Shown: positions 8,306-16,902 of the stretch, one piece after another
How the letters are laid out: the number at the start of each line of letters is the position of its first letter
Numbering within the stretch: position 1 is the first letter of the stretch
Assembly: GCA_963817945.1 (NCBI GenBank)
Contig: CAWFQH010000001.1
Coordinates: 1 to 64,000, forward strand
Direction: 5' to 3'
DNA: 64,000 nt
Origin: VRUE01 sp963817945
Lineage (GTDB): Bacteria > Actinomycetota > Thermoleophilia > Solirubrobacterales > 70-9
The notes under the pieces: model-generated
Database searches by the model: none
What the model saw: the letters and a program-made list of their open reading frames with translations, nothing else
What the model was told of the DNA's origin: nothing
Program-made: the position numbers and the translations under genes

Positions 8306-8709
8306 CCCGGCGCGCCCTCATCGAGCCTAACCAGCAGCTGCTCGCAGGCATCGAGGCCACGCAGGTAGCGCTCCTCGGTCGCCCGATCGTCCTCTCGGGC
8401 CTGTCGCTCGGTCCCTTTCCCGTGAAGCACCTGCTCGGCTTCGTCATGGAGGCGTTTGAGCAGTTCCGTCAGGTCGTGGACCGGCATCGTCAGCTCGAAG
8501 CTCTCGCGGCGCTCGTCCTCGCCCCAGCCGATCTCCTCCAGCAGCTCGAAGTCTTCGCCGAACTCCAGGCCGAGCCGTGCCGCGGTGGCGAAGTTCTTGT
8601 CTCGCTCCAGCGCGTCCCAAAGGTCGCCTACGGAGCCAAGGTGGTTGCGGACCAGCTCGTAGAGGCCGTTGCGCTGCGGGCCGCTGATCGTGATCGTGGT
8701 GCCGGGCAT
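8302..8709 (-). CDS. Small unrecognised protein, first of three tandem paralogues
   Basis: 135 aa. Opens with MPGTTITISGPQRNGLYEL and carries the family signature FELTMPVHDLTELLKRLHDE near residues 68-87, then a charged helix and a short C-terminal helix DACEQLLVRLDEG that the second paralogue also resembles. The ATG at 8709 follows a GGAGG-like ribosome-binding site. It is the first gene of the six-gene minus-strand block, so the block's promoter should lie in the gap before tRNA-Gly. Function unknown. Confidence 0.72.
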   Translation of the reverse strand: MPGTTITISGPQRNGLYELVRNHLGSVGDLWDALERDKNFATAARLGLEFGEDFELLEEIGWGEDERRESFELTMPVHDLTELLKRLHDEAEQVLHGKGTERQAREDDRATEERYLRGLDACEQLLVRLDEGAPG

Positions 8710-9042
8710 GGCGCCCCTCCTCTCGGTAGGGCACCGAGAGCCGGACCAGACGCCACCCCCGAGGGGCCAACGGCGGAGTACCGTTTCTCTCGCATCGAAG
8801 TTCAGGCTTCGGTGCCAGGCCCCGGGGCGTTCCACCGCCGCCGGGGCCACTTATGTCTTGGCGCTGGCGAACCTAGCTCCGCCGCCAGGCGAAAGCGAGA
8901 CGGAATCGGCCGAAATCGCCGCTAATCGCCGCGCATCGGCGTCATTTTGGGAACTAGTGCCCAAAACGGAGGGGATATGCGGGGGTGGTTTGATTTTCCC
9001 CCGGGAAGTCCAACCTGCCGAAGTGCAGGGGAATCGAAGCGA
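8710..9042. other. Gap between the accessory block and tRNA-Gly
   Basis: About 330 bp with no convincing gene on either strand. It should hold the promoter of the accessory block and the 3' trailer of tRNA-Gly. I see a weak G5/C5 pair around 8980-9000 but no clear terminator, no integrase and no second copy of the tRNA 3' end. Confidence 0.5.
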
Positions 9043-9116
9043 AGCGGCTGATGGGATTCGAACCCACGACCTTCTGCATGGCAAGCAGACGCTCTAGCCA
9101 GCTGAGCTACAGCCGC
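9043..9116 (-). tRNA. glyT: tRNA-Gly (anticodon GCC)
   Basis: Complete cloverleaf on the minus strand. The acceptor stem GCGGCTG pairs with CAGCCGC (9110-9116 with 9044-9050), the D-arm carries AGCTCAGCTGGCTAGAGC, the anticodon stem TCTGC/GCAGA encloses loop TTGCCAT (anticodon GCC, positions 9080-9082), and the T-arm has GGTTCGAATCC. The discriminator base is U. The CCA end is not encoded. Confidence 0.96.
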
Positions 9117-9234
9117 ATCGGGGGCGGATTATAGGCGGGCTGCCCGGGGGGCGTTAGCTGCTACTAAGTAATGGGTACGATGATCTCGGCGCCCTTTGGT
9201 GGACCATCCAGCAGCTGCGAGGAAAGGAAGCTCC

Positions 9235-10062
9235 GTGAGCCGCACCAAGATCGTCCTCTTGCTTCTGGCGGCGGCGCTCGTCGCCTCGCTCTTTCCCACC
9301 ACCGCATCCGCTTGGGCCCCGGTCGGGCAGGCGACTGTTCACCCGGGCGTCCAGGTCTTCACCGAAGGCGCCCAGTGCACGGCCAACTTCGTCTTCCAGG
9401 AAGGCGAAGACGTCTACCTGGGTCAGGCGGCCCACTGCTCGGGTACCGGTAGCGCGACCGAAACCGACGGCTGCACCAGTGGCTCGCTGCCATTGGGAAC
9501 GCCGGTGGCCATCGCCGGGGCCAGCCAGCCGGGGACCCTCGCCTACAGCTCGTGGCTGACGATGCAGGCCAGGGACGCGATCGACCCCAGCGCCTGCGCC
9601 TACAACGACTTCGCCCTGATCAGGGTCGACCCGGCCGACGTGCCGAAGGTCAATCCGTCGGTCCCGCGCTTCGGCGGGCCGACCGGGATGGGCTCCGTGG
9701 GTGGCCTCGGCTCGACCGTTTACTCGTACGGCAGCTCCTCGCTGCGCGCGGGCATCTCCCAGCTCAGCCCAAAGCAGGGGGTCCTGATCCAGAGCGAAGG
9801 CAACGGCTGGAGTCACGTGGTCGCAACTTTGACGCCGGGGGTGCCGGGTGACTCGGGCAGCGGCTTCCTCAACGGCTCCGGCCAGGCGATCGGCGTCCTC
9901 AGCACGCTGCACTTGGCTCCGCTGCCGGCGACCAACGGCGTCGGCGACCTCGGCCGAGAGCTGGCCTACCTGCGGTCCAACACTGGGCACACAACGATGC
10001 AGCTCGTGGCCGGCACCGAGCCTTTCAAGCCGAGCCTAATCGGCGCGATCCTCGGCTCCTGA
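9235..10062 (+). CDS. Secreted trypsin-like serine protease
   Basis: 275 aa from GTG 9235, which has a strong AGGAAAGG site upstream; an in-frame upstream ATG would precede the ribosome-binding site. The signal peptide is about residues 1-26. The catalytic triad is visible as His67 (GQAAHCSG), Asp125 (NDFALIRV) and Ser207 (PGDSGSG), the order of chymotrypsin-fold peptidases. Two Cys near residues 48 and 68 and two more at 80 and 121 may form disulfides. No C-terminal anchor is seen, so it is probably secreted. It stands alone, convergent with the RNase HI fusion gene. Confidence 0.9.
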   Translation: MSRTKIVLLLLAAALVASLFPTTASAWAPVGQATVHPGVQVFTEGAQCTANFVFQEGEDVYLGQAAHCSGTGSATETDGCTSGSLPLGTPVAIAGASQPGTLAYSSWLTMQARDAIDPSACAYNDFALIRVDPADVPKVNPSVPRFGGPTGMGSVGGLGSTVYSYGSSSLRAGISQLSPKQGVLIQSEGNGWSHVVATLTPGVPGDSGSGFLNGSGQAIGVLSTLHLAPLPATNGVGDLGRELAYLRSNTGHTTMQLVAGTEPFKPSLIGAILGS

Positions 10063-10238
10063 GGACCCGCCCCAGCCCCGCCGGCCTCCTTCGCGAGTGC
10101 TGGAGCGATGGGTCGGGTTAGGGGACTAACCGCCGAACGGTGGGCAGTTGGGGTTGTTGCTGGACTGCTGGCTATACCCGTCCGCTGGAGGTTTAGCCGA
10201 CGATCGCCGAATTTCCTGATCGGCCAAGTCAGGCCGGC
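10063..10238. other. Convergent gap
   Basis: Separates the protease and RNase HI-fusion stop codons. It contains a 6-bp hairpin (GGTTAG, loop GGGA, CTAACC near 10114-10129) that could be a weak bidirectional terminator. No gene is seen. Confidence 0.35.
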
Positions 10239-11171
10239 TCACCCATCCAGCTCGGCGAGCAGGTCGCTCAGGTCGAGCGGTTCGGTGACCATCGCCACCC
10301 CCTGCCCGTCGGACGGTCTTGGCCACTCCTGGCGCGGCCGGTCCCAGTAGAGCTCGAGGCCGTTGTGGTCCGGATCGTCGAGGTAGAGCGCTTCGCTGAC
10401 ACCGTGGTCGGAGGCGCCGCTGAGCGGAACGCCGGCGTCGGAGAGGCGCCGCAGGGCGTCGGCGAGGGCACGCCGGGTGGGGTAGCGGATGGCGAGGTGG
10501 AAGAGGCCGGTGCTGCCCGCTGGCGGCGGCGAGCCGCCGCGCGAGTGCCAGGTGTTAAGGCCGATGTGGTGGTGGTAGCCGCCCGCCGAGACGAAGGCCG
10601 CGTCGTCACCGAGTCGCTGCTGCAGCTCGAAGCCGAGCACGCCGCAGTAGAAGTCGAGCGCGCGATCGAGGTCGGCCACCTTGAGGTGGACGTGGCCGAT
10701 GTCGACGCCAGGGTCGATCGCCCCGTTTGCGTTCGCGCGAGCCGGCGCCGCCGCTACGTCGCCGCCGATCGCCTCGCCGTCGAGGACACGATTCACCAGG
10801 CGGTCGGCCTCTGCGTTCTCAGCCCGCGGCACGTGACGGATCGACCAGCGCTCGAAGCCCCCGAGGACGTCCTTCACCTTCGTGTGCAGCTCGCGCAGGC
10901 CGGCGTCTTTGACCTTGTACTCGCCTTTGACCTGACGCACGACCAGCTGCGAGTCGCCGCGCAGCTCCAGCTCGCGCGCCCCCAGTGCCGCCGCCCGCTC
11001 GATCCCGAGCAGGAGCGCCCGATACTCGGCGACGTTGTTCGTCGCCTCGCCGATCCGCTCGCCGCGCTCCTCGAGGACCTCGCCCCCAGGGCCTCGCACG
11101 ACGGCGCCGATCGCCGCCGGACCGGGGTTGCCACGGGCGCCCCCGTCGACGTTGACGATCAGCTTCTCCAT
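10239..11171 (-). CDS. RNase HI - VOC/glyoxalase fusion protein
   Basis: 310 aa. Residues 1-130 form an RNase HI domain with the four catalytic acids in place: Asp9 (VNVDGGARGN), Glu49 (NNVAEYRALL), Asp73 (LRGDSQLVV) and Asp123 (ENAEADRLV). An Ala/Asn linker joins it to a vicinal-oxygen-chelate domain (about 155-285) with candidate metal ligands His160 or His162, His225 and Glu273 (GLELYWD), most like CatE-type ring-cleavage or glyoxalase proteins. Actinobacterial RNase HI fused to a CobC-like phosphatase is known; a VOC partner is unusual. ATG 11171 lies 13 bp after the upstream zinc-finger gene, so the two are probably co-transcribed. There is no sign of a missed stop between the domains. 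Confidence 0.88.
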   Translation of the reverse strand: MEKLIVNVDGGARGNPGPAAIGAVVRGPGGEVLEERGERIGEATNNVAEYRALLLGIERAAALGARELELRGDSQLVVRQVKGEYKVKDAGLRELHTKVKDVLGGFERWSIRHVPRAENAEADRLVNRVLDGEAIGGDVAAAPARANANGAIDPGVDIGHVHLKVADLDRALDFYCGVLGFELQQRLGDDAAFVSAGGYHHHIGLNTWHSRGGSPPPAGSTGLFHLAIRYPTRRALADALRRLSDAGVPLSGASDHGVSEALYLDDPDHNGLELYWDRPRQEWPRPSDGQGVAMVTEPLDLSDLLAELDG

Positions 11172-11184
11172 CAGCGGAAGGTGG

Positions 11185-11739
11185 TCATCTCCGGGCAACC
11201 GGCTCGCCGCCGGGTGCCCGAGCGGCAGGGTTCAGACCGAGCGTCAACCGCCCGCCCTCCTCGGCGCTCGCGTTCCACTGGCGCGCCGACCCGTCCAGCT
11301 GCTCGATCTCGTCGCCCCGGTCGAGCTGGAAGACAGGCCGCAGCTCGTCGCCGAGGTCGACCCCCCACTGGTACCAGCAGAGGTCCCAGGCGACGGTGAG
11401 GCGCACCTCGCTCGGCGATCCCGCGACGGACCCGATCGAGACGGAAGGGACACCCAGAGTCCGCATCAGCCCGGCCACTGTGCGGGCGGCCTCGCTGGCG
11501 TTGAACCGCGCCACCGCCCGCTCCAGCCGTCCGCGGGGGGACTCAACCCGCTGCGGCTCCGGGCGGCGGCCGACGTTGGCGCCCGGTGCCGCCGGATCGA
11601 CCCAGCCATTCCGCTCGGCGCGGTCGCGGCACAGCTCGCAAACGCGGCGTGGCCCCTCCTTCGGGCTCATGTAGGTCCGGATGCGCTCTCCGGGCAGGAT
11701 AGTGCGAGAGCAGACCGCACAGGTCTCGTCTGGGCTCAC
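11185..11739 (-). CDS. Zinc-ribbon protein of unknown function
   Basis: 184 aa. Two CxxC pairs at C7/C10 and C34/C37 form a zinc-ribbon-like N-terminus. A Pro/Arg-rich linker follows, then a C-terminal domain (about 70-165) with alternating strands and a WDLCWYQW stretch. Actinobacterial genes next to the RNase HI/zinc-ribbon pair are often annotated only as hypothetical. It lies directly upstream of the RNase HI fusion gene with a 13-bp gap. No catalytic motif is seen. Confidence 0.75.
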   Translation of the reverse strand: MSPDETCAVCSRTILPGERIRTYMSPKEGPRRVCELCRDRAERNGWVDPAAPGANVGRRPEPQRVESPRGRLERAVARFNASEAARTVAGLMRTLGVPSVSIGSVAGSPSEVRLTVAWDLCWYQWGVDLGDELRPVFQLDRGDEIEQLDGSARQWNASAEEGGRLTLGLNPAARAPGGEPVARR

Positions 11740-11758
11740 ACGGCCAACTTAGACCATG

Positions 11759-11895
11759 GCGTGACGCAGGTGGGCAAGCAGGTCAAGGACGCAGGGAGCG
11801 TGGCGTGCCCTGCACGCAAGCGACCGAGGAACTCGCGCTTCGCGCTCGCACCGCTCCCCTTCAGTCGCTGGATGCGCCGGCCACCTGCGTCACGC
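11759..11895. repeat. Intergenic inverted-repeat element, copy 1
   Basis: Perfect 15-bp arms (11759-11773 and 11881-11895, GCGTGACGCAGGTGG) enclose about 107 bp. The left interior carries the core CAAGCAGGTCAAGGACGCAG shared with the element at 25878. The right arm lies across the stop codon of the EF-G-like gene (11890-11892). Confidence 0.85.
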
Positions 11896-13956
11896 AGCCG
11901 CTGCAACGAGCCGTTCCGCAAGCTGCGTGGGCACCGGCTCGTAGCGCTCGAACTCCATCGTGAAGTCGGCCCGACCGCCGCTGATTGAGCGCAGGTCCGG
12001 TGCGTACTCGAGCACCTCGGCCATCGGCATCTCGGCCTTCACCTCCGTCGCCCCTCCTTTCGGTTCCATCCCCAGCGGGTGGCCGCGCCGTGAGTTGAGG
12101 TCGCCGATCACGTCCCCGACGACCTCCTCCGGGCAGGTCACGGTGAGCCGCACGATCGGCTCCAGCAGGACGGGGTCGGCCTCGGCCATCGCCTCGCGAA
12201 AGGCCATCGCGCCGGCCATCTTGAATGCCATCTCGGAGGAGTCGACGTCGTGGTGTTTGCCGTCGACAAGCCGCACCCGCACATCCTTGACCGGGTAGCC
12301 GGCGACGGTTCCGTGCAGCATCGCTTCCGCCACTCCCTTCTCGACCGCGGGAATGAAGCTGCCGGGGATTGCCGCCCCCTTGATCTGGTTGACGAACTCG
12401 AGCCCGGCGCCGACCTCGCCGGGCTCGATCTCGATCCGGCAGTCGGCGAACTGGCCGCGGCCGCCCGACTGCTTCTTGTAGCGGTGGTGGGCGCCGGCCG
12501 GCTGGCGGATCGTCTCCTGGTAAGGGACGCGCGGCGGGTGCAGCTCGATCTCGGCACCGAAGCGGCGTCTCATCCGCTCGACGATCACCTCGACGTGCAC
12601 CTGGGTCAGCCCGGCCAGGATCTGCTCGCCGGTCTGGGCGTCGCGGTGAACGTCGAGGGTCGGGTCCTCCTCGCTGAGGCGCCGTACGGCAGCCGCCGCC
12701 TTCTCCTCGTCGCCCTTGGACTTCGGCTCATAGGCAAAGGCCATCACCGGAGCCGGCAGGTCGAGCGGCGCGAAGGCGATCTCCTCCTGAGCGCCGCTGA
12801 GCACGTCGCCGGCCTGGGTCTGCTTCAGCTTTGCGATCGCGCCGATCTCACCGGCGTTCAGCTCAGAGGCGGAGGTCAGCTCCTTGCCGAGCGGTTGGCC
12901 GAGCTGGCCGATCCGCTCCTTCTCGCCCCGGGTGACGTTGACGACCTGCGAATCCGAGCGCAGAGTGCCGCGGTAGACGCGGAAGAGGTTGATCCGACCC
13001 GCGTAGGGATCGGCCAGGGTCTTGAAGACGTAGGCAACGAGCGAGGCCTCCTCGTCGGGCGCGATCTCGATTGCCCCCCCACCAGGACCAAGCGCCTCCA
13101 CCGGGCCCCGCATCGCCGGTGAAGGCAAGTCCTCGACCAGCGCCGTCAGTAGACGGTCCGCACCGAGGTTTGCGGTCGCCACCCCGCAGGTGACCGGGAA
13201 GATTCGCCCGGCGGTCACCCCCTCCTTCAGCACTCGCACGATCTCCTCGTGGTCGATCTCCTCGCCGTCGAGGTAGCGCTCCATCAGCTCGTCGGAGTTC
13301 TCGGCCACCTCGTCCATCAGCTTCTCCCGGTACTCCTCGGCCTGGGCGCGAAGCTCGTCGGGGATCTCGACCTTCTGCGCGGCGCCCGGCCCGGTGCCCT
13401 TGTAGACGAAAGCCTCCATGTCGATTAGGTCGACCACGCCGTGCACCTCGTGGGCGCTGCCGATCGGGATCTCGGTGGCGACGACGTGCGGTCCGAAAGC
13501 GTTCTTCAAAGAGTCGAGCGCGGCGAAGAAATCGGCGCGCTCGCCATCGAGCATGTTGACGAAGACCAGTCGCGCCAGCCCCTCGACATCGGCCCGCTGC
13601 CAGAGGCGCTCGGTCTGCACCTCGACCCCGTTCACCCCGTTGACGACGAGCACCGCCGAGTCGGCGACGCGCAGTGCCGCAACGGCGTCAGCGACGAAGC
13701 TCGGCTCTCCCGGGGTGTCGATCAGATTGATCTCGCGCCCGTCGTACTCGAAGGCGGCGACCGCGGCGCCGACCGACATCTCCCGCTCGTGCTCGTCGGG
13801 CTCGTGATCGGAGGTCGTCGTCCCCTCCGCCACGGTGCCGAGCCGGCGCGTCGCGCCCGCCTCGAACAGCATCGCCTCGTGCAGGCTCGTCTTGCCGCAA
13901 CCGCGGTGTCCGATCAGCGCGACGTTGCGAATCCGATCTGCGGCCTTGTGAGGCAC
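11890..13956 (-). CDS. fusA2: EF-G-like translational GTPase (FusA2-type)
   Basis: 688 aa. The G domain is N-terminal: P-loop GHRGCGKT at about residues 16-23, DTPGEPSF as G3 and NMLDGERAD in the G4 position. EF-G domains II-V follow through to the C-terminus. The divergent P-loop and G4 and the separation from rpsL, rpsG and tuf indicate the EF-G-like paralogue common in actinobacteria rather than the housekeeping factor. Its role is uncertain; members have been linked to ribosome recycling or stress. The stop codon is embedded in an inverted-repeat arm. Confidence 0.85.
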   Translation of the reverse strand: MPHKAADRIRNVALIGHRGCGKTSLHEAMLFEAGATRRLGTVAEGTTTSDHEPDEHEREMSVGAAVAAFEYDGREINLIDTPGEPSFVADAVAALRVADSAVLVVNGVNGVEVQTERLWQRADVEGLARLVFVNMLDGERADFFAALDSLKNAFGPHVVATEIPIGSAHEVHGVVDLIDMEAFVYKGTGPGAAQKVEIPDELRAQAEEYREKLMDEVAENSDELMERYLDGEEIDHEEIVRVLKEGVTAGRIFPVTCGVATANLGADRLLTALVEDLPSPAMRGPVEALGPGGGAIEIAPDEEASLVAYVFKTLADPYAGRINLFRVYRGTLRSDSQVVNVTRGEKERIGQLGQPLGKELTSASELNAGEIGAIAKLKQTQAGDVLSGAQEEIAFAPLDLPAPVMAFAYEPKSKGDEEKAAAAVRRLSEEDPTLDVHRDAQTGEQILAGLTQVHVEVIVERMRRRFGAEIELHPPRVPYQETIRQPAGAHHRYKKQSGGRGQFADCRIEIEPGEVGAGLEFVNQIKGAAIPGSFIPAVEKGVAEAMLHGTVAGYPVKDVRVRLVDGKHHDVDSSEMAFKMAGAMAFREAMAEADPVLLEPIVRLTVTCPEEVVGDVIGDLNSRRGHPLGMEPKGGATEVKAEMPMAEVLEYAPDLRSISGGRADFTMEFERYEPVPTQLAERLVAAAA

Positions 13957-14053
13957 GCAACGAGATTAGACCCTGGTGCGGGACTTCGCGAGGGCGGCTG
14001 GCGAGCGCCGGACCAAGCGCGACAAGGACGCAGGGAGGCCGAATAGCAGCGCT

Positions 14054-15039
14054 CATGAGTATCCGGTTCACTCAGGCAGCAGCCCTGCTGGTGATCTCGG
14101 CGTAGGTGCTCGGCTCGTGCGCCGCGCCGAGCCCCAGCAGCGTCTGGAAGGCGGCCATCGGAGTGCGGCGGCGGTTGTGACGGAAGACGAACTCGTCGAG
14201 GTAGACCTGTAGGTGCTTCTCGGAGGCGCTGCGGTGGGTGCCCTGCAGCCAGGTCTTGACGTTGGAGAGGGCGCGGTGGGCGCGGGGCAGGAGAGGCGGC
14301 GCTCCTCGCTACGCCAGCGCTGAGAGAGCGGCCGGTGGTCGAAGCCACGGGCGCTGAGGTCGGCATAGCCGCCCCAGCCGTCGGTGTGGACGATCGCGCC
14401 GGACTCGACGTTCTCGGTGACCCGGGCCCGAGGGTGCGTTTGCTCGCGTCCGCAAGCACCGCTAGCCGCAACCGGCCCGAGCCGGCTCCGCGGACCTCCA
14501 CCGCAACCCCCACGAGCGCCGCTTGCCAACGCTCGGCCGGCTTTGCAGGCCAGGGTCGACGCCTCCGAGGAAGCCCTCGTCGACCTCGACCTCGCCGCAC
14601 AGGGGCTCGCGTTCAGGGGCGACCATCGCCCGGCGCAGCTTCTGCAGGATCAGCCAGGCGGTCTCATAGCGCGAGAGGCCGAGCTGGCGCTGCAGCTGTT
14701 TGGCGGAGATCCCGGGAGTGTGGGTGGCGACCAGGTAGGCCGCCCAGAACCAGAGTCGAAGCGGAGTGCGGGTGCCGTGCATGACCGTCCCCGCGGTGAC
14801 CGAAGTCTGGCGATGGCAGTCCGTGCACTCCCAAAGATGGCGACGCTCCAGGATCCAGGCACGCTCGCTGCCGCAGGCCGGGCATCGGTAGCCCTCCGGC
14901 CACCGCGACGCCGCCAGGTACTCGAGGCAGGCGACATCGTCGGGGAAGCGCTCCTGGAACTCCATGATCGTGCGAGGGAAGTCTGGCCTGCCCACAAGAC
15001 GACTGTAGGCACGTCACCTGACAGAACCGGATACTCGTG
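14054..15039 (-). mobile_element. IS1595-family insertion sequence (degenerate)
   Basis: About 986 bp with terminal inverted repeats: CAtGAGTATCCGGTTC at the left and its near-exact complement at the right (one mismatch in 16, then about TCAGG in both). AGCGCT flanks both ends (14048-14053, 15040-15045) as a possible 6-bp target duplication. IS1595 elements usually make 8-bp duplications, so the exact ends may differ by a few bases. The only gene is a frameshifted transposase. Confidence 0.8.
14072..14995 (-). pseudogene. IS1595-type (ISXO2-like) transposase, frameshifted
   Basis: The N-terminal part (GTG 14995, about 150 codons) has a zinc ribbon (CPAC...CTDC) and the first DDE acid region CGEVEVDEGFLGG. 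The reading frame then shifts, continues with ALVGVAVEVRG, shifts again to HTDGWGGYADL (second DDE region), and returns to the first frame for HRALSNVKTWLQGTHR through to the TGA at 14072-14074. At least three frame changes are therefore needed. All core parts are present in order, so decay is recent, or the indels are assembly errors as in several neighbouring genes. Confidence 0.85.
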
Positions 15040-15135
15040 AGCGCTGCTATTTGGCCGACCGAGGACGCCGTCACGCGCCGCGTCCGCCGCCGCCAGACGT
15101 GCGCGAGAAGTCTCGCACTAGGGTCTCCAACGCTC

Positions 15136-15909
15136 TCAAGCCTCTTGCAAAGCGGACTTCAACCGCATCACTGCCTTGGTGTGCAGCTGCGAGACGCGCG
15201 ACTCGGTGACGCCGAGCACCTCGCCGATCTCGCGCAGGGTGAGGTTCTCGTAGTAATAGAGCGCGATCACCAGCTGCTCGCGCTCCGGCAGGCCTGAGAT
15301 CCCCTCGGTGAGGCGGTCTTTGACCTCGCTGCTGGCAAGCGATTCCTGCGGGTCGTCGGCCCGCGGATCGGAGATCGTGTCGAGCAGGGAGACGCTGTCG
15401 CCGGAGGAGTCGGAGATCGTCCACAGCTCGTCGAGCGCGTAAACCGAGGAGTTGGCGATCTCCAGCAGAGAGGTCTGCAGTTCGTCCTCGGTCAGCCCCA
15501 GCTTCTTCGCCAGCTCGGTCTCGGTCGGCGCCCGCTGCAGCTCGTGCTCGAGCTTCGTCTGGGCGGCCTCGATTTCGCGCGCCCGCGAGCGGACCGAGCG
15601 CGGAACCCAATCGAGCGAGCGCAGCTCGTCGATAATCGCGCCCCGGATCCGGGTCATCGCGAAGGTCTCGAACTTGATCCCCCGCTCGGGCTCGAAGCGC
15701 TCGATCGCGCCGATCAAGCCCATCAGGCCGTAAGAGATCAAGTCGGCGTCGTCGACGTGCGAGGGCAGCCCGGCACCGAGCCGGCCGGCGACGAACTTGA
15801 CGAGCGGTGAGTAGGCGACGACGAGCCGCTCCCGCGCCGAAGCGTCGCCTTCCCCCTTGTAGCGGCGCCACAGATCCCGCAGCTCCACCTCTTTAACGCC
15901 GGTTTCCAT
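15136..15909 (-). CDS. whiG: RNA polymerase sigma factor, FliA/WhiG family
   Basis: 257 aa, the usual length for sigma-28-type factors. Region 2 has LISYGLMGLIGAIERFEP and GIKFETFAMTRIRGAIIDEL; region 3 follows with VPRSVRSRAREIE; region 4 has LPEREQLVIALYYYENLTLREIGEVLGVTESRVSQ split over the last 60 residues. There are no flagellar or chemotaxis genes nearby, so a WhiG-like developmental or envelope role is more likely than motility. The xer gene lies just upstream on the same strand. Confidence 0.9.
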   Translation of the reverse strand: METGVKEVELRDLWRRYKGEGDASARERLVVAYSPLVKFVAGRLGAGLPSHVDDADLISYGLMGLIGAIERFEPERGIKFETFAMTRIRGAIIDELRSLDWVPRSVRSRAREIEAAQTKLEHELQRAPTETELAKKLGLTEDELQTSLLEIANSSVYALDELWTISDSSGDSVSLLDTISDPRADDPQESLASSEVKDRLTEGISGLPEREQLVIALYYYENLTLREIGEVLGVTESRVSQLHTKAVMRLKSALQEA

Positions 15910-15975
15910 GGAACTCGCTCGATTCTATGGTCGCGGGCCGATCATGTGGGCGTTGCGCGCTGAGCACGGTAGGCG

Positions 15976-16862
<887 letters not shown>

Positions 16863-16902
16863 GAGATGAGGTTCGCCATGCGCGGGCTGCCGCCTGCCCG
16901 GG

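Larger units (their letters stand above)
13976..15118. repeat. Intergenic repeat element, copy 2, split by an insertion sequence
   Basis: The left end GTGCGGGACTT (13976-13986) pairs with AAGTCTCGCAC (15108-15118) with one mismatch. The core GACAAGGACGCAGGGAGGCC lies at about 14021-14040, and GGCCGACCGAGGACGCCG, identical to the copy at 25878, lies at 15053-15070. The IS (14054-15039) sits in the middle. Removing it and one AGCGCT copy restores the palindrome AATAGCAGCGCTGCTATT. Confidence 0.7.

Noticed and set aside
4110..9116. Integrated island using tRNA-Gly as attachment site
   Set aside because: No integrase and no second copy of the tRNA 3' end could be found by eye, so only the adjacency is reported.
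9154..9990. Minus-strand frame opposite the secreted protease
   Set aside because: Antisense shadow; the plus-strand frame has a signal peptide, the catalytic triad and a ribosome-binding site.
15136..15909. Flagellar sigma factor
   Set aside because: No flagellar, chemotaxis or anti-sigma FlgM gene in the window; the WhiG-like reading is preferred.
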